Below are positions 1 through 9,532 of a stretch of DNA of 64,000 bases, in pieces (the stretch's first letter is position 1; each line of letters opens with the position of its first letter). The notes below the pieces were generated by a model. The model was not told the DNA's origin, made no database searches, and was given only the letters and a program-made list of their open reading frames with translations. Source of the DNA: Desulfuromonadales bacterium (GTDB lineage: Bacteria > Desulfobacterota > Desulfuromonadia > Desulfuromonadales > Geopsychrobacteraceae); the NCBI GenBank assembly GCA_019429255.1, contig JAHYIY010000001.1:88209-152208 (forward strand), read 5' to 3'. Made by a program: the position numbers and the translations under genes.

Positions 1-2
1 TC

Positions 3-521
3 AATCGAAAAGATGTCATGTACAACGATTTTGTTATTCTCGGACCAGTCGCTGATCCGGCCGGGGTCAAAGGGTCGAAGACAACCTCCGAAGCTTTTTC
101 CAGAATTGCCGGAAAAAAGATATCCTTTGTCTCTCGTGGGGACGAGTCAGGAACACATCAGAAAGAGAAAGAGATCTGGCAGGCCGCCGGTGTGACCCCG
201 ACGGGGTCCTGGTATATGGAGGCCGGCCAGGGCATGGGTGAAGTGCTTATCATGGCAACAGAAAAAGAAGCCTATACGATGTCCGACCGAGGTACTTACA
301 ATGCCTTCAAAAAATCAAAAACCGACCTGGTCATTGTCTTCGAGGGCGAAGAGGGCCTGTTTAATCCCTATGGAGTAATAGCCGTAAATCCGCAAAAACA
401 CCCGCACGTAAAATACGATCTGGCAATGAAATTTATTAACTATATCACCGGTCCTGAAGGACAAAAAATTATCGCCGAGTTCAAGGTCGACGGCGACCCG
501 CTTTTCTTCACCTACAAATAA
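3..521 (+). CDS. tupA: Tungstate ABC transporter substrate-binding protein, C-terminal part
   Basis: The 5' end lies outside the window; the frame is open from base 3 and gives 172 residues ending in a TAA. The segment has the second-lobe pattern of TupA/ModA-like type II periplasmic binding proteins: a DFVILGP stretch, then SRGDESGTHQKE, which in this family helps bind the oxyanion through Ser/Thr side chains. Next come GSWYMEAGQGMGE and a C-terminal helix with FINYITGPEGQ. The protein should bind tungstate in the periplasm and deliver it to TupBC encoded just downstream. Choosing tungstate over molybdate rests on the family-like GTHQKE and GQGMGE signatures and on the adjacent tupB and tupC; specificity cannot be proven from sequence. 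Confidence 0.9.
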   Translation, partial: NRKDVMYNDFVILGPVADPAGVKGSKTTSEAFSRIAGKKISFVSRGDESGTHQKEKEIWQAAGVTPTGSWYMEAGQGMGEVLIMATEKEAYTMSDRGTYNAFKKSKTDLVIVFEGEEGLFNPYGVIAVNPQKHPHVKYDLAMKFINYITGPEGQKIIAEFKVDGDPLFFTYK

Positions 522-570
522 CTGGTTTCCTTACTGAAGCGGTTCTTTTGCGTCCTTTCTTACAAGAAGT

Positions 571-615
571 ACTTCACTGTGACTATCCCGATTCTCCGGA
601 TGGTCACAGTGAAGT
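571..615 (+). promoter_or_regulatory. Strong stem-loop between tupA and tupB
   Basis: ACTTCACTGTGAC (571-583) is followed at 603-615 by its exact reverse complement, and the stem extends inward to about 18 bp with one G-U pair. No T-run follows on the plus strand, so a simple terminator is unlikely. A likely role is a 3' stabiliser or partial processing site giving more tupA than tupBC transcript, a common arrangement for binding-protein-dependent transporters. The role is inference; the inverted repeat is seen directly. Confidence 0.6.
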
Positions 616-711
616 TTCCGGACGGAAATTATTTAGCTTCATGAATGATCCGATTCACCGTCAGCTCACCTTATCCCACTGAGTAAGGAAACGTCCAAAG
701 AAGGTTTACTA

Positions 712-1398
712 ATGGAATTTCTTTTTGAATCTCTGCGCACCGCCTTAACCCTCATCCTTGCCCTTGATTTCGATGTCGTCGATGCGGTCGGCACGTCTCT
801 GAAGGTGTCGATCTGGTCGGTTATTCTGGCTGCTACGGTGGGGATTCCCTTCGGAGTAGCCGTCGCGGTGAATGAGTTTCGCGGAAAGCGGATCCTGATC
901 ACCCTTATCAACACTCTAATGGCATTGCCGACCGTGGTTGTTGGCCTGGTCGTATATGGTTTTCTAAGCCGCCAGGGACCCTTAGGTGAGTTGTCATTGC
1001 TTTTTTCTCCAGCCGCTATGATTATCGGCCAGACAGTACTGGCCCTGCCAATTGTCGTCCATTACTCACTGGGTGCAGTGCGGGGTGCAGACGCACGGAT
1101 ACTACCAACGGCCAGGACCTTGGGAGCGGGACCACTAAGATGTTTGATCAGACTCGTTCTTGATGTGCGTTTCGGCATTGTCGCAGCTGTCATTGCTGCA
1201 TTTGGCCGAGTGGTTGCCGAGGTGGGAGTGGCAATGATGCTCGGTGGCAACATCCGCGGTTACACACGGTCAATGACAACCGCGATTGCCCTGGAAACAA
1301 GTAAAGGAGAATTCGCTTTCGGATTAGCCTTGGGAATTTTTCTGATGGCTGTAGCGCTGTTCATTAATATCCTTTTCAATGTGATGCAGGAGCGATAA
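712..1398 (+). CDS. tupB: Tungstate ABC transporter permease
   Basis: 228 residues with several hydrophobic segments and the inner-membrane permease fold of the BPD_transp_1 family. The EAA-type loop that contacts the ATPase is around residues 135-170 (LPTARTLGAGPLRCLIRLVL). Its first part, FESLRTALTLILALD, is typical of TupB. An AAGAAGG ribosome site lies 7 bases before the ATG. It follows tupA after 190 bases containing a stem-loop and precedes tupC by 4 bases, so the three form the usual tupABC unit for tungstate import. Confidence 0.9.
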   Translation: MEFLFESLRTALTLILALDFDVVDAVGTSLKVSIWSVILAATVGIPFGVAVAVNEFRGKRILITLINTLMALPTVVVGLVVYGFLSRQGPLGELSLLFSPAAMIIGQTVLALPIVVHYSLGAVRGADARILPTARTLGAGPLRCLIRLVLDVRFGIVAAVIAAFGRVVAEVGVAMMLGGNIRGYTRSMTTAIALETSKGEFAFGLALGIFLMAVALFINILFNVMQER

Positions 1399-1402
1399 GC
1401 AC

Positions 1403-2086
1403 ATGTCGGCACTTTACCAACTTAAAGATATTGGACGCAGGTATGGCACCCGCCCGGTTCTTGACATTGACTCGCTCCAACTGCAGGCAGGTCGGCTTTA
1501 TACGCTGACTGGAGCAAACGGATCCGGAAAAACCACATTATTACAAATCCTTGCCTTCCTCCAGCCGCCCAACTCCGGTAACCTAATTTTTCGAGGATTA
1601 CCGGTGACCTGGTCAAGGGGAGTACTGCGACAATTACGTCGGGAGGTCACTCTGCTACATCAGTCACCTTATCTATTCGCCACCAGTGTCTACGCAAATG
1701 TGACTTTTGGTTTAAGGTCCAGGGGGATCAGGGGAGAGAAGCTTCGACGGGCAGCCATGGCTGCCCTGGAAACCTGTGGTCTCAGTGGCTTTGAGGGGCG
1801 CAGCGCACGAGAACTTTCAGGGGGAGAGGCGCAAAGAGTCGCCATGGCCCGCGCCCTGGCATTGCAACCAGCCGTGCTTCTTCTCGACGAACCTTTAGCC
1901 AACGTAGACAGCGAGACGTCTTCTCTTTTGCTCCAGGTGATTCGCTCTTTGCCGAAAGCTGGAACATCCGTTATTATGACCACCCATGATCCACGCCATC
2001 AGTCCGACCTCAATAGTATAACGATCCATCTGGAAAATGGTTGCGTTGTTTCGAATGCAACCTCATCACACTCAGGGATATTATGA
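1403..2086 (+). CDS. tupC: Tungstate ABC transporter ATP-binding protein
   Basis: 227-residue ABC ATPase. Walker A is GANGSGKTT near residues 37-45, a Q-loop Gln lies in LLHQSPYLF, the signature is LSGGEAQR near 138, Walker B is VLLLDEP near 158, and a switch His is in MTTHDP. There is no C-terminal TOBE domain, unlike ModC, which agrees with a TupC assignment. AGGAG lies upstream within the end of tupB. Its stop overlaps the moeA start in an ATGA junction, so transport and cofactor genes should be translationally coupled. Confidence 0.9.
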   Translation: MSALYQLKDIGRRYGTRPVLDIDSLQLQAGRLYTLTGANGSGKTTLLQILAFLQPPNSGNLIFRGLPVTWSRGVLRQLRREVTLLHQSPYLFATSVYANVTFGLRSRGIRGEKLRRAAMAALETCGLSGFEGRSARELSGGEAQRVAMARALALQPAVLLLDEPLANVDSETSSLLLQVIRSLPKAGTSVIMTTHDPRHQSDLNSITIHLENGCVVSNATSSHSGIL

Positions 2087-3324
2087 AATCGGTTTTTTTA
2101 AATACTTACAGTCGTTTTGAATTCGAGGACTTATTGCAATCCTTTCCGCCCGTCGGCACCGAAACTGTCGCTTTTAATCGCTCGTGCTATCGAGTCTTAG
2201 CTGAAGAACTTATTTCCCCTGAGGAACTCCCGGCCGCCAGGCGGTCGTCGATGGACGGTTATGCCTTGCGAGCGGCCGATGCCTTTGGGGCAAGCGACAA
2301 CAATCCTGCCTACCTCGAATGCACGCGCCGTCTGGAAGTAAATGAATATCCGGATTTCACACTGCAATCGGGGGAATGCGCCTGGATTGCTACCGGAGGG
2401 GTATTGCCGCAAGATGCCGACAGCGTAGTAATGGTCGAATATACGCAAGAGATAGGTTCCGCAACCATCGAGATTCGTCAAAGTGTAGCTCCAGGAGAAA
2501 ACATGATGGAGCGCGGTGAAGACGCAACGATCGGGCAGAGAATGATTTTACCCGGCAGCAGATTACGTCCCCAGGAGGTTGGGTTACTGGCAGCCCTCGG
2601 CATCACCGAGGTAACAGTTCATCGGCGGCCGCGTGTTGCTATTCTCTCAACCGGAAATGAACTGGTAGCTGCTACCGAACATCCCGCTCCGGGCCAAGTC
2701 CGAGACGTCAATGCCCATACCATTGCCTGTCTGGCCGAAGAGGCGGGTGGGGAGCCCATCCATTGCGGTATTGTTGGCGATCATCTTGAGGAACTGTTGC
2801 CGGCACTTAAAAGTGCCCTCGCGCAAAGTGACGTCGTCTTTCTTTCCGGCGGCAGTTCCAAAGGGACACGCGATCTGACCATCGCAGCCCTGTCTGAGAT
2901 ACCTGGTGCTGACATTCTGGCTCATGGAGTGAGGATCAGCCCGGGCAAGCCCACAATTCTGGCCCGGGTAGGGACTAAGGGCGTTGTTGGGTTGCCCGGC
3001 CAGGTCGGCTCGGCTCAGGTGGTGATGGCCGTGCTGGGTCGCCCCTTCCTCCGACACCTTGCCGGCGATCATCAGGCATTCTCCCAAAAACTGCGGCCAC
3101 TACGCCAAGCACGCCTTGGGCGCAATCTATATTCTCGCCAGGGGCGGGAAGATTTTGTCCGAGTAAAGCTCGAGCCGGGGCCGGAAAAAACTCTCCTGGC
3201 ACAGCCGGTAATGGGCAAATCGGGGCTGCTTCGCTCGCTGTTACAGAGCGATGGGCTTCTTGTCATCCCGGCCGAAGTAGAAGGATTCCAGGCGGGAGAA
3301 GATGTCGAAGTCTGGCTTCTTTGA
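2083..3324 (+). CDS. moeA: Molybdopterin molybdenumtransferase MoeA
   Basis: 413 residues using the ATG at 2083, which overlaps the tupC stop as ATGA and is preceded by AGGG; an earlier in-frame ATG at 2041 lies inside tupC and is less likely. MoeA inserts Mo (or W) into adenylylated molybdopterin. Visible motifs are SSMDGYA, ATGGVLP, ERGEDA, ILSTGNELV, SGGSSKGTRD, SPGKP and GLPGQVGSA, followed by the C-terminal beta domain. The loop SGGSSKGTRD differs from the common SGGVSVGDYD form. Being encoded with tupABC, it may be dedicated to tungsten insertion; that is inference. Confidence 0.88.
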   Translation: MKSVFLNTYSRFEFEDLLQSFPPVGTETVAFNRSCYRVLAEELISPEELPAARRSSMDGYALRAADAFGASDNNPAYLECTRRLEVNEYPDFTLQSGECAWIATGGVLPQDADSVVMVEYTQEIGSATIEIRQSVAPGENMMERGEDATIGQRMILPGSRLRPQEVGLLAALGITEVTVHRRPRVAILSTGNELVAATEHPAPGQVRDVNAHTIACLAEEAGGEPIHCGIVGDHLEELLPALKSALAQSDVVFLSGGSSKGTRDLTIAALSEIPGADILAHGVRISPGKPTILARVGTKGVVGLPGQVGSAQVVMAVLGRPFLRHLAGDHQAFSQKLRPLRQARLGRNLYSRQGREDFVRVKLEPGPEKTLLAQPVMGKSGLLRSLLQSDGLLVIPAEVEGFQAGEDVEVWLL

Positions 3325-3353
3325 AAAACGCACCCCCAACAGGGACACACACT

Positions 3354-5294
3354 ATGTCTACTCGCAACATCTATCTTAAAACTATGCCACCCGCCGATGC
3401 GGTTACTAAGGCCAAAGCTGTTCTTAATCGTGAGCGGCTTATCAAAAAGGAAATAATTCCGGTTTCCGAGGCTTCCGGTCGAGTGACCGCAGCTCCGGTC
3501 TACGCCCGCTATTCTGCTCCCAGTTTCCACGCAGCGGCAATGGACGGAATCGCCGTATGGGCAAAGAAAACTTACTTCGCCCGAGAGGGGTATCCTGTCC
3601 GACTTGAGCCTGAAACCGATTTTTTCCCCGTCAACACTGGCGAGCCCATCCCCCCTGGAATGGATACCGTTATTAAAATTGAAGAGACGATCGGGACCTC
3701 CTCAGGTGCCATTTTCATTGAATCTCCACACTTTCCGTGGGCGCATGTGCGCCGTGTCGGTCAGGACATTGTGGCAAGCGAACTGTTGCTCACGTGCAAT
3801 CATCTTCTTTCCCCTTATGACATTGGTGCCCTTTTGGCCGCCGGTGTGTGGGAGATAGAGGTTTGGGAGCGGGTTAAGCTGGTGTTTATTCCAACTGGCA
3901 GCGAAGTACTTGACTTCGCCTTGCGCCCATCTCCCGGGCTGGGACAGATCGTAGAAAGCAATTCGCAAATATTTTGCGCATTAGCCCGTTCCTGGGGAGC
4001 TTTGCCCAACAACGTTTCACCAGTGCCCGACAATCCAGAGATGTTACGAGAAGCAGTTCAACAAGCCCTCACCTCTGACGCCCAGGTGGTTGTCGTAGGG
4101 GCAGGATCTTCGGCTGGAGAAACGGATTATACTGCCAGGGTTTTTGCTGAACTGGGTGAGGTACTTGTACGTGGACTTGCCATAAGTCCCGGAAAACCCA
4201 CGCTGCTAGGCGTCGCAGCCGGCAAATTGCTGGTGGGAGCCCCTGGATATCCGGGCAGCGCCGTTGCTTGCTTTGAAGAGGTCCTGGCCCCTTTAGTCGC
4301 CTGGCTGGGACGTTCTATTTCTGTGGAACGCGAACGCCTGAATGTCAAGCTTACCCGCAACATCCCTTCCCCGCTGGGCACCGAAGAGATGGTGCGACTG
4401 GCCGTTGGGCGCATCGCTGGAGAAGCTCTGGCAGTTCCCTTGGGAAGAGGCTCCGGAATGATAACCAACCTCGCTAAAGCCCAGGCACTGCTGCGGGTGA
4501 CGGCCGCAAGTGAAGGAGTTGACCAGGGAGATACAATGGAAGCGGAATTGCTGGTACCAAGGTCGGTTCTTGACCAGGTACTACTGCATGTGGGCAGCCA
4601 TGACATCTTGCTCGACTTGCTGGCCAATGAACTCATGAGTCTCAACCAACCGGTTCGTTTGGTATCCAGCAATGTCGGCAGCCTTGCGGGATTGGCAGCC
4701 ATCCGGGATTGTTCAGCCATGTTTGCAGGGAGCCATCTCCTCGATCCGGGAACAGAAGACTTTAACTTCCCTGCTTTAGCGAAGTACCTCCCCGGCATCG
4801 ATGTCTATGTGATCAACCTTGCCATTCGCCACCAGGGCCTGATCGTCCCTAAGGGCAATCCCAAGCGGTTGCAACAGATTGAGGATCTTGCGCGTGAGGA
4901 GGTTACCTTCATCAACCGCCAACGTGGTGCCGGCACCCGTATCCTGCTTGATTACCATCTACAGAAGGCTGGCATTGATCCCTCAAATATCCGTGGCTAT
5001 CAGCACGAGGAATTTACTCACATGGCGGTGGCAGTGAATGTGCTGAGCGGCGCCGTAGACACAGGCCTCGGAATCAGTTCTGCTGCCCGTGCATTAGATC
5101 TTGACTTTGTCCCCCTGGCTCGAGAGCGCTACGACATCGTCATTCCCCGCATTTTTCTGAATGATCCAAGAATACAGTCCCTGCTTTCGCTTCTCCAGCA
5201 ATCGGAGCTGAAGTCTAAAATTGAATCGTTTGGAGGATATGAGACCACTTTGACCGGTCGGGAAATGGCTCCAGGGATGGGACTTGACGGCTAA
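3354..5294 (+). CDS. MoeA-like molybdopterin protein fused to a PBP-like sensor domain
   Basis: 646 residues from the ATG at 3354 (AGGGA 8 bases upstream); a TTG at 3321 overlapping the moeA stop is the alternative. Residues about 1-400 form a second MoeA-type module (AAMDGIAV, PVNTGEPIPPGMD, RRVGQDI, IPTGSEV, AISPGKPTLLG, GAPGYPGSA). Residues about 420-640 form a type-2 periplasmic-binding-like domain with no signal peptide, hence cytoplasmic (GSHDILLD, VGSLAGLAAI, NRQRGAGTRILLDY, AVDTGLGISSAA). This two-part architecture is known in archaea and deltaproteobacteria. The PBP-like part is clearly homologous to the C-terminal part of the next gene. The ligand, perhaps oxyanion or cofactor, is unknown. 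Confidence 0.85.
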   Translation: MSTRNIYLKTMPPADAVTKAKAVLNRERLIKKEIIPVSEASGRVTAAPVYARYSAPSFHAAAMDGIAVWAKKTYFAREGYPVRLEPETDFFPVNTGEPIPPGMDTVIKIEETIGTSSGAIFIESPHFPWAHVRRVGQDIVASELLLTCNHLLSPYDIGALLAAGVWEIEVWERVKLVFIPTGSEVLDFALRPSPGLGQIVESNSQIFCALARSWGALPNNVSPVPDNPEMLREAVQQALTSDAQVVVVGAGSSAGETDYTARVFAELGEVLVRGLAISPGKPTLLGVAAGKLLVGAPGYPGSAVACFEEVLAPLVAWLGRSISVERERLNVKLTRNIPSPLGTEEMVRLAVGRIAGEALAVPLGRGSGMITNLAKAQALLRVTAASEGVDQGDTMEAELLVPRSVLDQVLLHVGSHDILLDLLANELMSLNQPVRLVSSNVGSLAGLAAIRDCSAMFAGSHLLDPGTEDFNFPALAKYLPGIDVYVINLAIRHQGLIVPKGNPKRLQQIEDLAREEVTFINRQRGAGTRILLDYHLQKAGIDPSNIRGYQHEEFTHMAVAVNVLSGAVDTGLGISSAARALDLDFVPLARERYDIVIPRIFLNDPRIQSLLSLLQQSELKSKIESFGGYETTLTGREMAPGMGLDG

Positions 5295-5372
5295 ATTATT
5301 ATTTTCTATCCTTGTCCCGCGCCGGCAGGTATTCAGGTTCCCATGCAACGGTTTAAACCAAGCGAGTAAATT

Positions 5373-6281
5373 ATGGAAAAACTTCTCTCAACCAAAGACG
5401 TTGCAGAATTTCTGGGAGTCAACGAGAAGATGGTTTATACCCTGATCAACGAGAAGGGTCTGCCGGCGACGCGGATCACCGGAAAATGGTTATTTCCAAA
5501 ACATTTGGTCGAACAGTGGGTGGTGAACAAGACCCTTAACTACCCTCAACAAATGGAATCGGCTGTCCAGGTCCCTAACCTTTTGTTGGTCGCCGGCAGC
5601 AATGACATTTTGTTGGACCGGACACTGGCGCTCTTTCAACACGAATATCCGGAATACGTCGCCATGTTTGGCAACCTGGGCAGCCTTGGGGGACTGCGGG
5701 CTCTACGTGCGGGACGTTGTCATCTTGCCGCCAGCCATTTGGCTGAGGAAAACGGGGAAGAATACAATTTTTCCTATGCGGCAAGTGAACTGGAAGAGTT
5801 GCCGGCAGTTGTCAACTTTTGCCGTCGCCAACAGGGACTCTTGGTCCCCAGGGGAAATCCCCGCAATGTTCAGGAGATCAGCGACATTGGCGCCAAGGAG
5901 CTGAGAATTGTCAACCGGCCCCTTGATGCCAGCACTCGATTGCTCCTTGATCGTGAGCTGAAAAAAGCAGGTCTCGACTGTCGCGACATCAAGGGATATG
6001 AGCGCGAGTTCAATAGCCATCTTGAAATCGGCCTGGAGGTCATGTCCGGGCGTGCGGACACCGGTCTGGGCATCAGCGCTGTAGCATGCTTGCTTGGACT
6101 CGACTTTTTACCTTTGCGCTGGGAGCGTTTCGATCTGCTGATACCCAAGGACGGCTTTTTCACCAAAGCAACGCAGTTGTTTCTGGACCTTCTTCACAGT
6201 AGCGCGTTCCACGATCTGATCCAGGGTCTGCCCGGATATGACCTGACCTTGAGCGGCAAGATGATTTATCCACGGGAGTAA
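5373..6281 (+). CDS. Excisionase-type HTH regulator with PBP-like sensor domain
   Basis: 302 residues. Residues about 1-55 are a MerR/excisionase-type winged helix (LLSTKDVAEFLGVNEKMVYTL, then LPATRITGKWLFPK). Residues about 70-295 are a PBP-like domain paralogous to the C-terminus of the preceding MoeA fusion: GSNDILLD, NLGSLGGLRAL, RQQGLLVPRGNP, ASTRLLLDREL and ADTGLGISAVA align with GSHDILLD, NVGSLAGLAAI, RHQGLIVPKGNP, AGTRILLDYHL and VDTGLGISSAA. It ends the tup-moe run after a 78-base gap. It probably senses molybdate, tungstate or cofactor status and regulates this operon. It is neither ModE-like nor LysR-like. Confidence 0.8.
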   Translation: MEKLLSTKDVAEFLGVNEKMVYTLINEKGLPATRITGKWLFPKHLVEQWVVNKTLNYPQQMESAVQVPNLLLVAGSNDILLDRTLALFQHEYPEYVAMFGNLGSLGGLRALRAGRCHLAASHLAEENGEEYNFSYAASELEELPAVVNFCRRQQGLLVPRGNPRNVQEISDIGAKELRIVNRPLDASTRLLLDRELKKAGLDCRDIKGYEREFNSHLEIGLEVMSGRADTGLGISAVACLLGLDFLPLRWERFDLLIPKDGFFTKATQLFLDLLHSSAFHDLIQGLPGYDLTLSGKMIYPRE

Positions 6282-6302
6282 ACCAGCATCCTGCCTTATT
6301 GA

Positions 6303-7166
6303 TCAACCGGAACCCTCTTCGTCCCCCTCAACCTCCTTCTTCCGCAATGCCAGAGACTCCCGATAAACTTCGCTGCCGGCGACGCCATGATCACGCGCAA
6401 CCAACTTGACAATTTCTTTCCAATCAAGATCAGTGGTCTGGCGCAAATGGAGCAACTGCTCTGCTATTGTCATCGCCGGTGCCTGCCGGGGTGCCGCTGC
6501 CAGCATGATGACCAACTCCCCTTTCACGCTCTCCCGCTCGGAAAAGTCGGTGAGTGCTTCTTGTGCCGTACCGGCAAACAACTCTTCATGACGCTTGGTC
6601 AATTCACGCGCAATGGCAACCCGACACTCACCGCCACAGATCTCAACAATATCGGACAAGGTTGCCAGCAAGCGGTGGGGAGCTTCGTACATGACCTGGG
6701 TCGTTGATTCATCACTACAGCGTTGCAACACAGTACGTCTGGCCTGGGTCTTGGCCGGCAGAAACCCGAGAAAGCGAAACCCTTCCGTCGGCAGTCCGGC
6801 AATGGACAGTGCGGCGATCACGGCAGAGGAACCGGGTACGGCTACTACCGGAATTTCTTCATGATGACAACGCTGCACCAGTTCATAACCGGGGTCGGCA
6901 ATACAGGGGGTACCGGCATCACTGATCAGGGCGATACTTTCACCCTCCTTAAGACGCGCCAGGAGCTGCTCAGCGCGCCCTTTTTCGTTGTGATCGTGGT
7001 ACGAAATCAGCCGTGTGGCAATACCGTAATGGCTCAGCAGTTTGCGGCTATGGCGGGTATCTTCGGCGGCGATCAAGACCACCTCCGCCAAAATCCTGAC
7101 GGCCCGATAGGTCATATCTTCAAGATTACCGATCGGCGTAGCCACAACATAGAGGGTTCCGCTCAC
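6303..7166 (-). CDS. rsmI: 16S rRNA (cytidine(1402)-2'-O)-methyltransferase
   Basis: 287 residues; GTG start overlapping the nadE stop (GTGA). RsmI (YraL) family, tetrapyrrole-methylase fold: [15 protein letters not shown] at the N-terminus, [46 protein letters not shown], and [11 protein letters not shown]. It methylates the 2'-O of C1402 in the decoding centre of the 30S subunit using SAM. It is the last gene of the minus-strand housekeeping run and converges on the tup-moe operon, 21 bases away. Confidence 0.95.
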   Translation of the reverse strand: MSGTLYVVATPIGNLEDMTYRAVRILAEVVLIAAEDTRHSRKLLSHYGIATRLISYHDHNEKGRAEQLLARLKEGESIALISDAGTPCIADPGYELVQRCHHEEIPVVAVPGSSAVIAALSIAGLPTEGFRFLGFLPAKTQARRTVLQRCSDESTTQVMYEAPHRLLATLSDIVEICGGECRVAIARELTKRHEELFAGTAQEALTDFSERESVKGELVIMLAAAPRQAPAMTIAEQLLHLRQTTDLDWKEIVKLVARDHGVAGSEVYRESLALRKKEVEGDEEGSG

Positions 7167-9130
7167 TGCAACCGCTCCAGCTGACTAAGCCACAGGGTTG
7201 CCAGCGCATCACTTGGCATGCGCCAGTCACCACGCGGTGACAGCGCCACAGTGCCAACCTTGGGGCCATCGGGCAGACAGGAGCGTTTAAACTGCTGACT
7301 GAAAAAACGCCGATAGAACTGCTTCAGCCAGCCGGTCAACTGCTCACGACTGTATTCGCTAGAAAAGACCTGTTCGGCCAGCATCAGCACCTTTTGCGGC
7401 GGGTAGCTCAGACGTACGACCTGGTAGAGGAAGAAATCATGCACCAGGTAGGGGCCAATCACCTGCTCCGTCAACTGATCGATTTCACCATCAGCAGTTG
7501 GCGGTAACAGCTCGGGGGAAATAGGGGTGGCACAGACGTCGCGCAACACGGCAGAAATATTACCGCTGAATTCCTCCTCGGCACACCATTGCACCAGATA
7601 GCGCACCAGGGTCTTGGGCACACCGCTGTTGACTGCGTACATGGACATATGATCACCATTGTAGGTACACCAGCCCAGCGCCAGTTCAGACAGATCACCG
7701 GTGCCGATAACCAGGCCGGAAACCTGGTTGGCAATATCCATCAGAATCTGGGTGCGTTCGCGCGCCTGGCTATTTTCGTAGGTAACGTCATGAACTTCAG
7801 CATCGTGACCGATATCACGAAAATGCTGCTCAACCGCAGCGTGAATCGGAATCACCCGCAACGTCACCCCCAGCTCGGTAGCGAGTTGTTCGGCATTATT
7901 GCGGGTTCGGGTTGTGGTTCCAAACCCGGGCATGGTGATCGCTACAATCCCCTCGCGCGCCAGGCCGGCAAGATCATAGGACTTAACCATCACCAGCAAT
8001 GCCAGGGTCGAATCAAGACCACCGGACAGGCCGATAACAGTGGTGCGGGAACCAGTATGGCGCAAGCGTCTGACCAGCCCACTGGTCTGGATCTGAAAAA
8101 TCTCGCGACAGCGCTCCTTGCGCTCGGCAGCGTCAGGCGGAACGAAGGGCGTTCGTGTCAGCGGCCGCAACAGCTCGGAGATGGCACGCCGGGGCAATGG
8201 GAACGGAATCATCCGGGGCGGCGATGCCGGAACGCTGTCGGCAAAGGAACGGTTGCGTTGACGCTCGTTCTGCAGGCGGGCGATATCGATATCGGCCACC
8301 GCCAGTTGACTTTCGAAGGAAAACCGCGCTGTCTCGGCAAAAACCTGGCCGTTTTCGGCAATCAGCGAATGTCCGGGGAAAACCAGATCGGTACTCGACT
8401 CACCCGGTCCGGAGCCGGCGTAAACATAAGCGGCCAGGCAGCGGGCCGACTGCGAGGCCACCAGATTGCGACGATATTCATATTTTCCAAGGATTTCCGG
8501 GCTTGCCGACAGATTGAGGAGCAAACTAGCGCCGGCCAGTGCCTGATAACCACTGGGGGGCTGTACGGCCCACAGATCTTCACAAAGTTCAAGGCCGACC
8601 AGGATCTGCGGGTCATCAGCCGCAGAAAAAAGCAGATCGGGACCAAAGGGAATTTCACTGCCCCCCAGGGTAACGGTTGAAAAGTTGGCATCCGCGGCCG
8701 AAGCGAACCAGCGCTGCTCATAAAATTCGCCGGTGTTGGGCAGATGCGTCTTGGGCACCAGCCCATGGATGAAGCCACCACTGATCAGCGCTGCACAGTT
8801 GAACAGCCGCCCCGAGACCGCCAGGGGAAGCCCAACCACAACCGCAATATCTGACGTTGCCGTCCATTTTTCCAGGGCAAAAAGCACCTCAACCACGCGG
8901 CGCTGTAAAACCTCCTGAAAAAATAGATCACCACAGCTGTAACCGGTCAGACACAGCTCGGGAAACACCACCAGGGAGCAGGACTGTTCGACGGCACGCT
9001 GGGCGAGGCAACAGATCTCTGCAAGATTTGCATCAGGGTCCGCCAGGTGCAATTCCGGCGTAGCCGCAGCGACCCGGACAAACCCATGGGAGCGTGGATC
9101 AATTGCCGTGGTGTTTATTTTATTGGTCAT
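7163..9130 (-). CDS. nadE: Glutamine-dependent NAD+ synthetase
   Basis: 655 residues. The N-terminal nitrilase-type glutaminase (about 15-300) has the Glu-Lys-Cys triad in [16 protein letters not shown] and LELCEDLW. The C-terminal synthetase has the P-loop GLSGGLDST near residue 367, then [10 protein letters not shown] and [12 protein letters not shown]. It amidates nicotinate adenine dinucleotide to NAD+ using ammonia channelled from glutamine. The start is supported by AAGGAG upstream of the ATG. It lies 30 bases after yraN and overlaps rsmI by 4 bases. Confidence 0.95.
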   Translation of the reverse strand: MTNKINTTAIDPRSHGFVRVAAATPELHLADPDANLAEICCLAQRAVEQSCSLVVFPELCLTGYSCGDLFFQEVLQRRVVEVLFALEKWTATSDIAVVVGLPLAVSGRLFNCAALISGGFIHGLVPKTHLPNTGEFYEQRWFASAADANFSTVTLGGSEIPFGPDLLFSAADDPQILVGLELCEDLWAVQPPSGYQALAGASLLLNLSASPEILGKYEYRRNLVASQSARCLAAYVYAGSGPGESSTDLVFPGHSLIAENGQVFAETARFSFESQLAVADIDIARLQNERQRNRSFADSVPASPPRMIPFPLPRRAISELLRPLTRTPFVPPDAAERKERCREIFQIQTSGLVRRLRHTGSRTTVIGLSGGLDSTLALLVMVKSYDLAGLAREGIVAITMPGFGTTTRTRNNAEQLATELGVTLRVIPIHAAVEQHFRDIGHDAEVHDVTYENSQARERTQILMDIANQVSGLVIGTGDLSELALGWCTYNGDHMSMYAVNSGVPKTLVRYLVQWCAEEEFSGNISAVLRDVCATPISPELLPPTADGEIDQLTEQVIGPYLVHDFFLYQVVRLSYPPQKVLMLAEQVFSSEYSREQLTGWLKQFYRRFFSQQFKRSCLPDGPKVGTVALSPRGDWRMPSDALATLWLSQLERLQ

Positions 9131-9160
9131 TGATGGACACTCCTTAACGATAGAGAGCCT

Positions 9161-9532
9161 TCAGCCAGCCAGGGTAAAGGCATTCTGGATATGATTGACT
9201 TCCGGCGCCTGCCCGGGAGGTGCCAGAATGGCAATCACATCGAAACGAGGGTGAAGGCGCGAAACTTCCGGTTTTTTCAGATACCACTGGGCACTGCGAA
9301 TAATTTGCCGCTGCTTTTTTATGCCGACAGCATCCTGCGGCAATCCGAACAGGGCACTGCGCCGGGTTTTTACTTCAACAAAGATCAAATCATGGCGCTT
9401 TTTGGCAATGATATCAATTTCTCCCAGGGGACAGCGAAAATTACGTTCGATCAGAGTATAGCCCTGTTCGCGTAAATATGCAGCCGCGACCTCTTCGCCA
9501 TAGGCTCCCAGAGCCAGGCGCCGCTCAGTCAC
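9161..9532 (-). CDS. YraN/UPF0102 family endonuclease-like protein
   Basis: About 123 residues from a GTG at 9532, which overlaps the rnhB stop by 8 bases. The frame stays open upstream to 9667, but family proteins start at this point (TERRLALGAYGEEVAAAYL). PD-(D/E)XK-like residues are visible in LGEIDIIAKK and FVEVKTRR. The family is often linked to Holliday-junction resolvase-like folds, but its cellular role is not settled. The rnhB-yraN pairing is common in proteobacteria and supports the call. Confidence 0.85.
   Translation of the reverse strand: MTERRLALGAYGEEVAAAYLREQGYTLIERNFRCPLGEIDIIAKKRHDLIFVEVKTRRSALFGLPQDAVGIKKQRQIIRSAQWYLKKPEVSRLHPRFDVIAILAPPGQAPEVNHIQNAFTLAG

Noticed and set aside
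7589..8680. 363-residue open frame on the plus strand inside nadE
   Set aside because: It is antisense to a strongly conserved gene and shows no recognisable motifs; a composition artefact.
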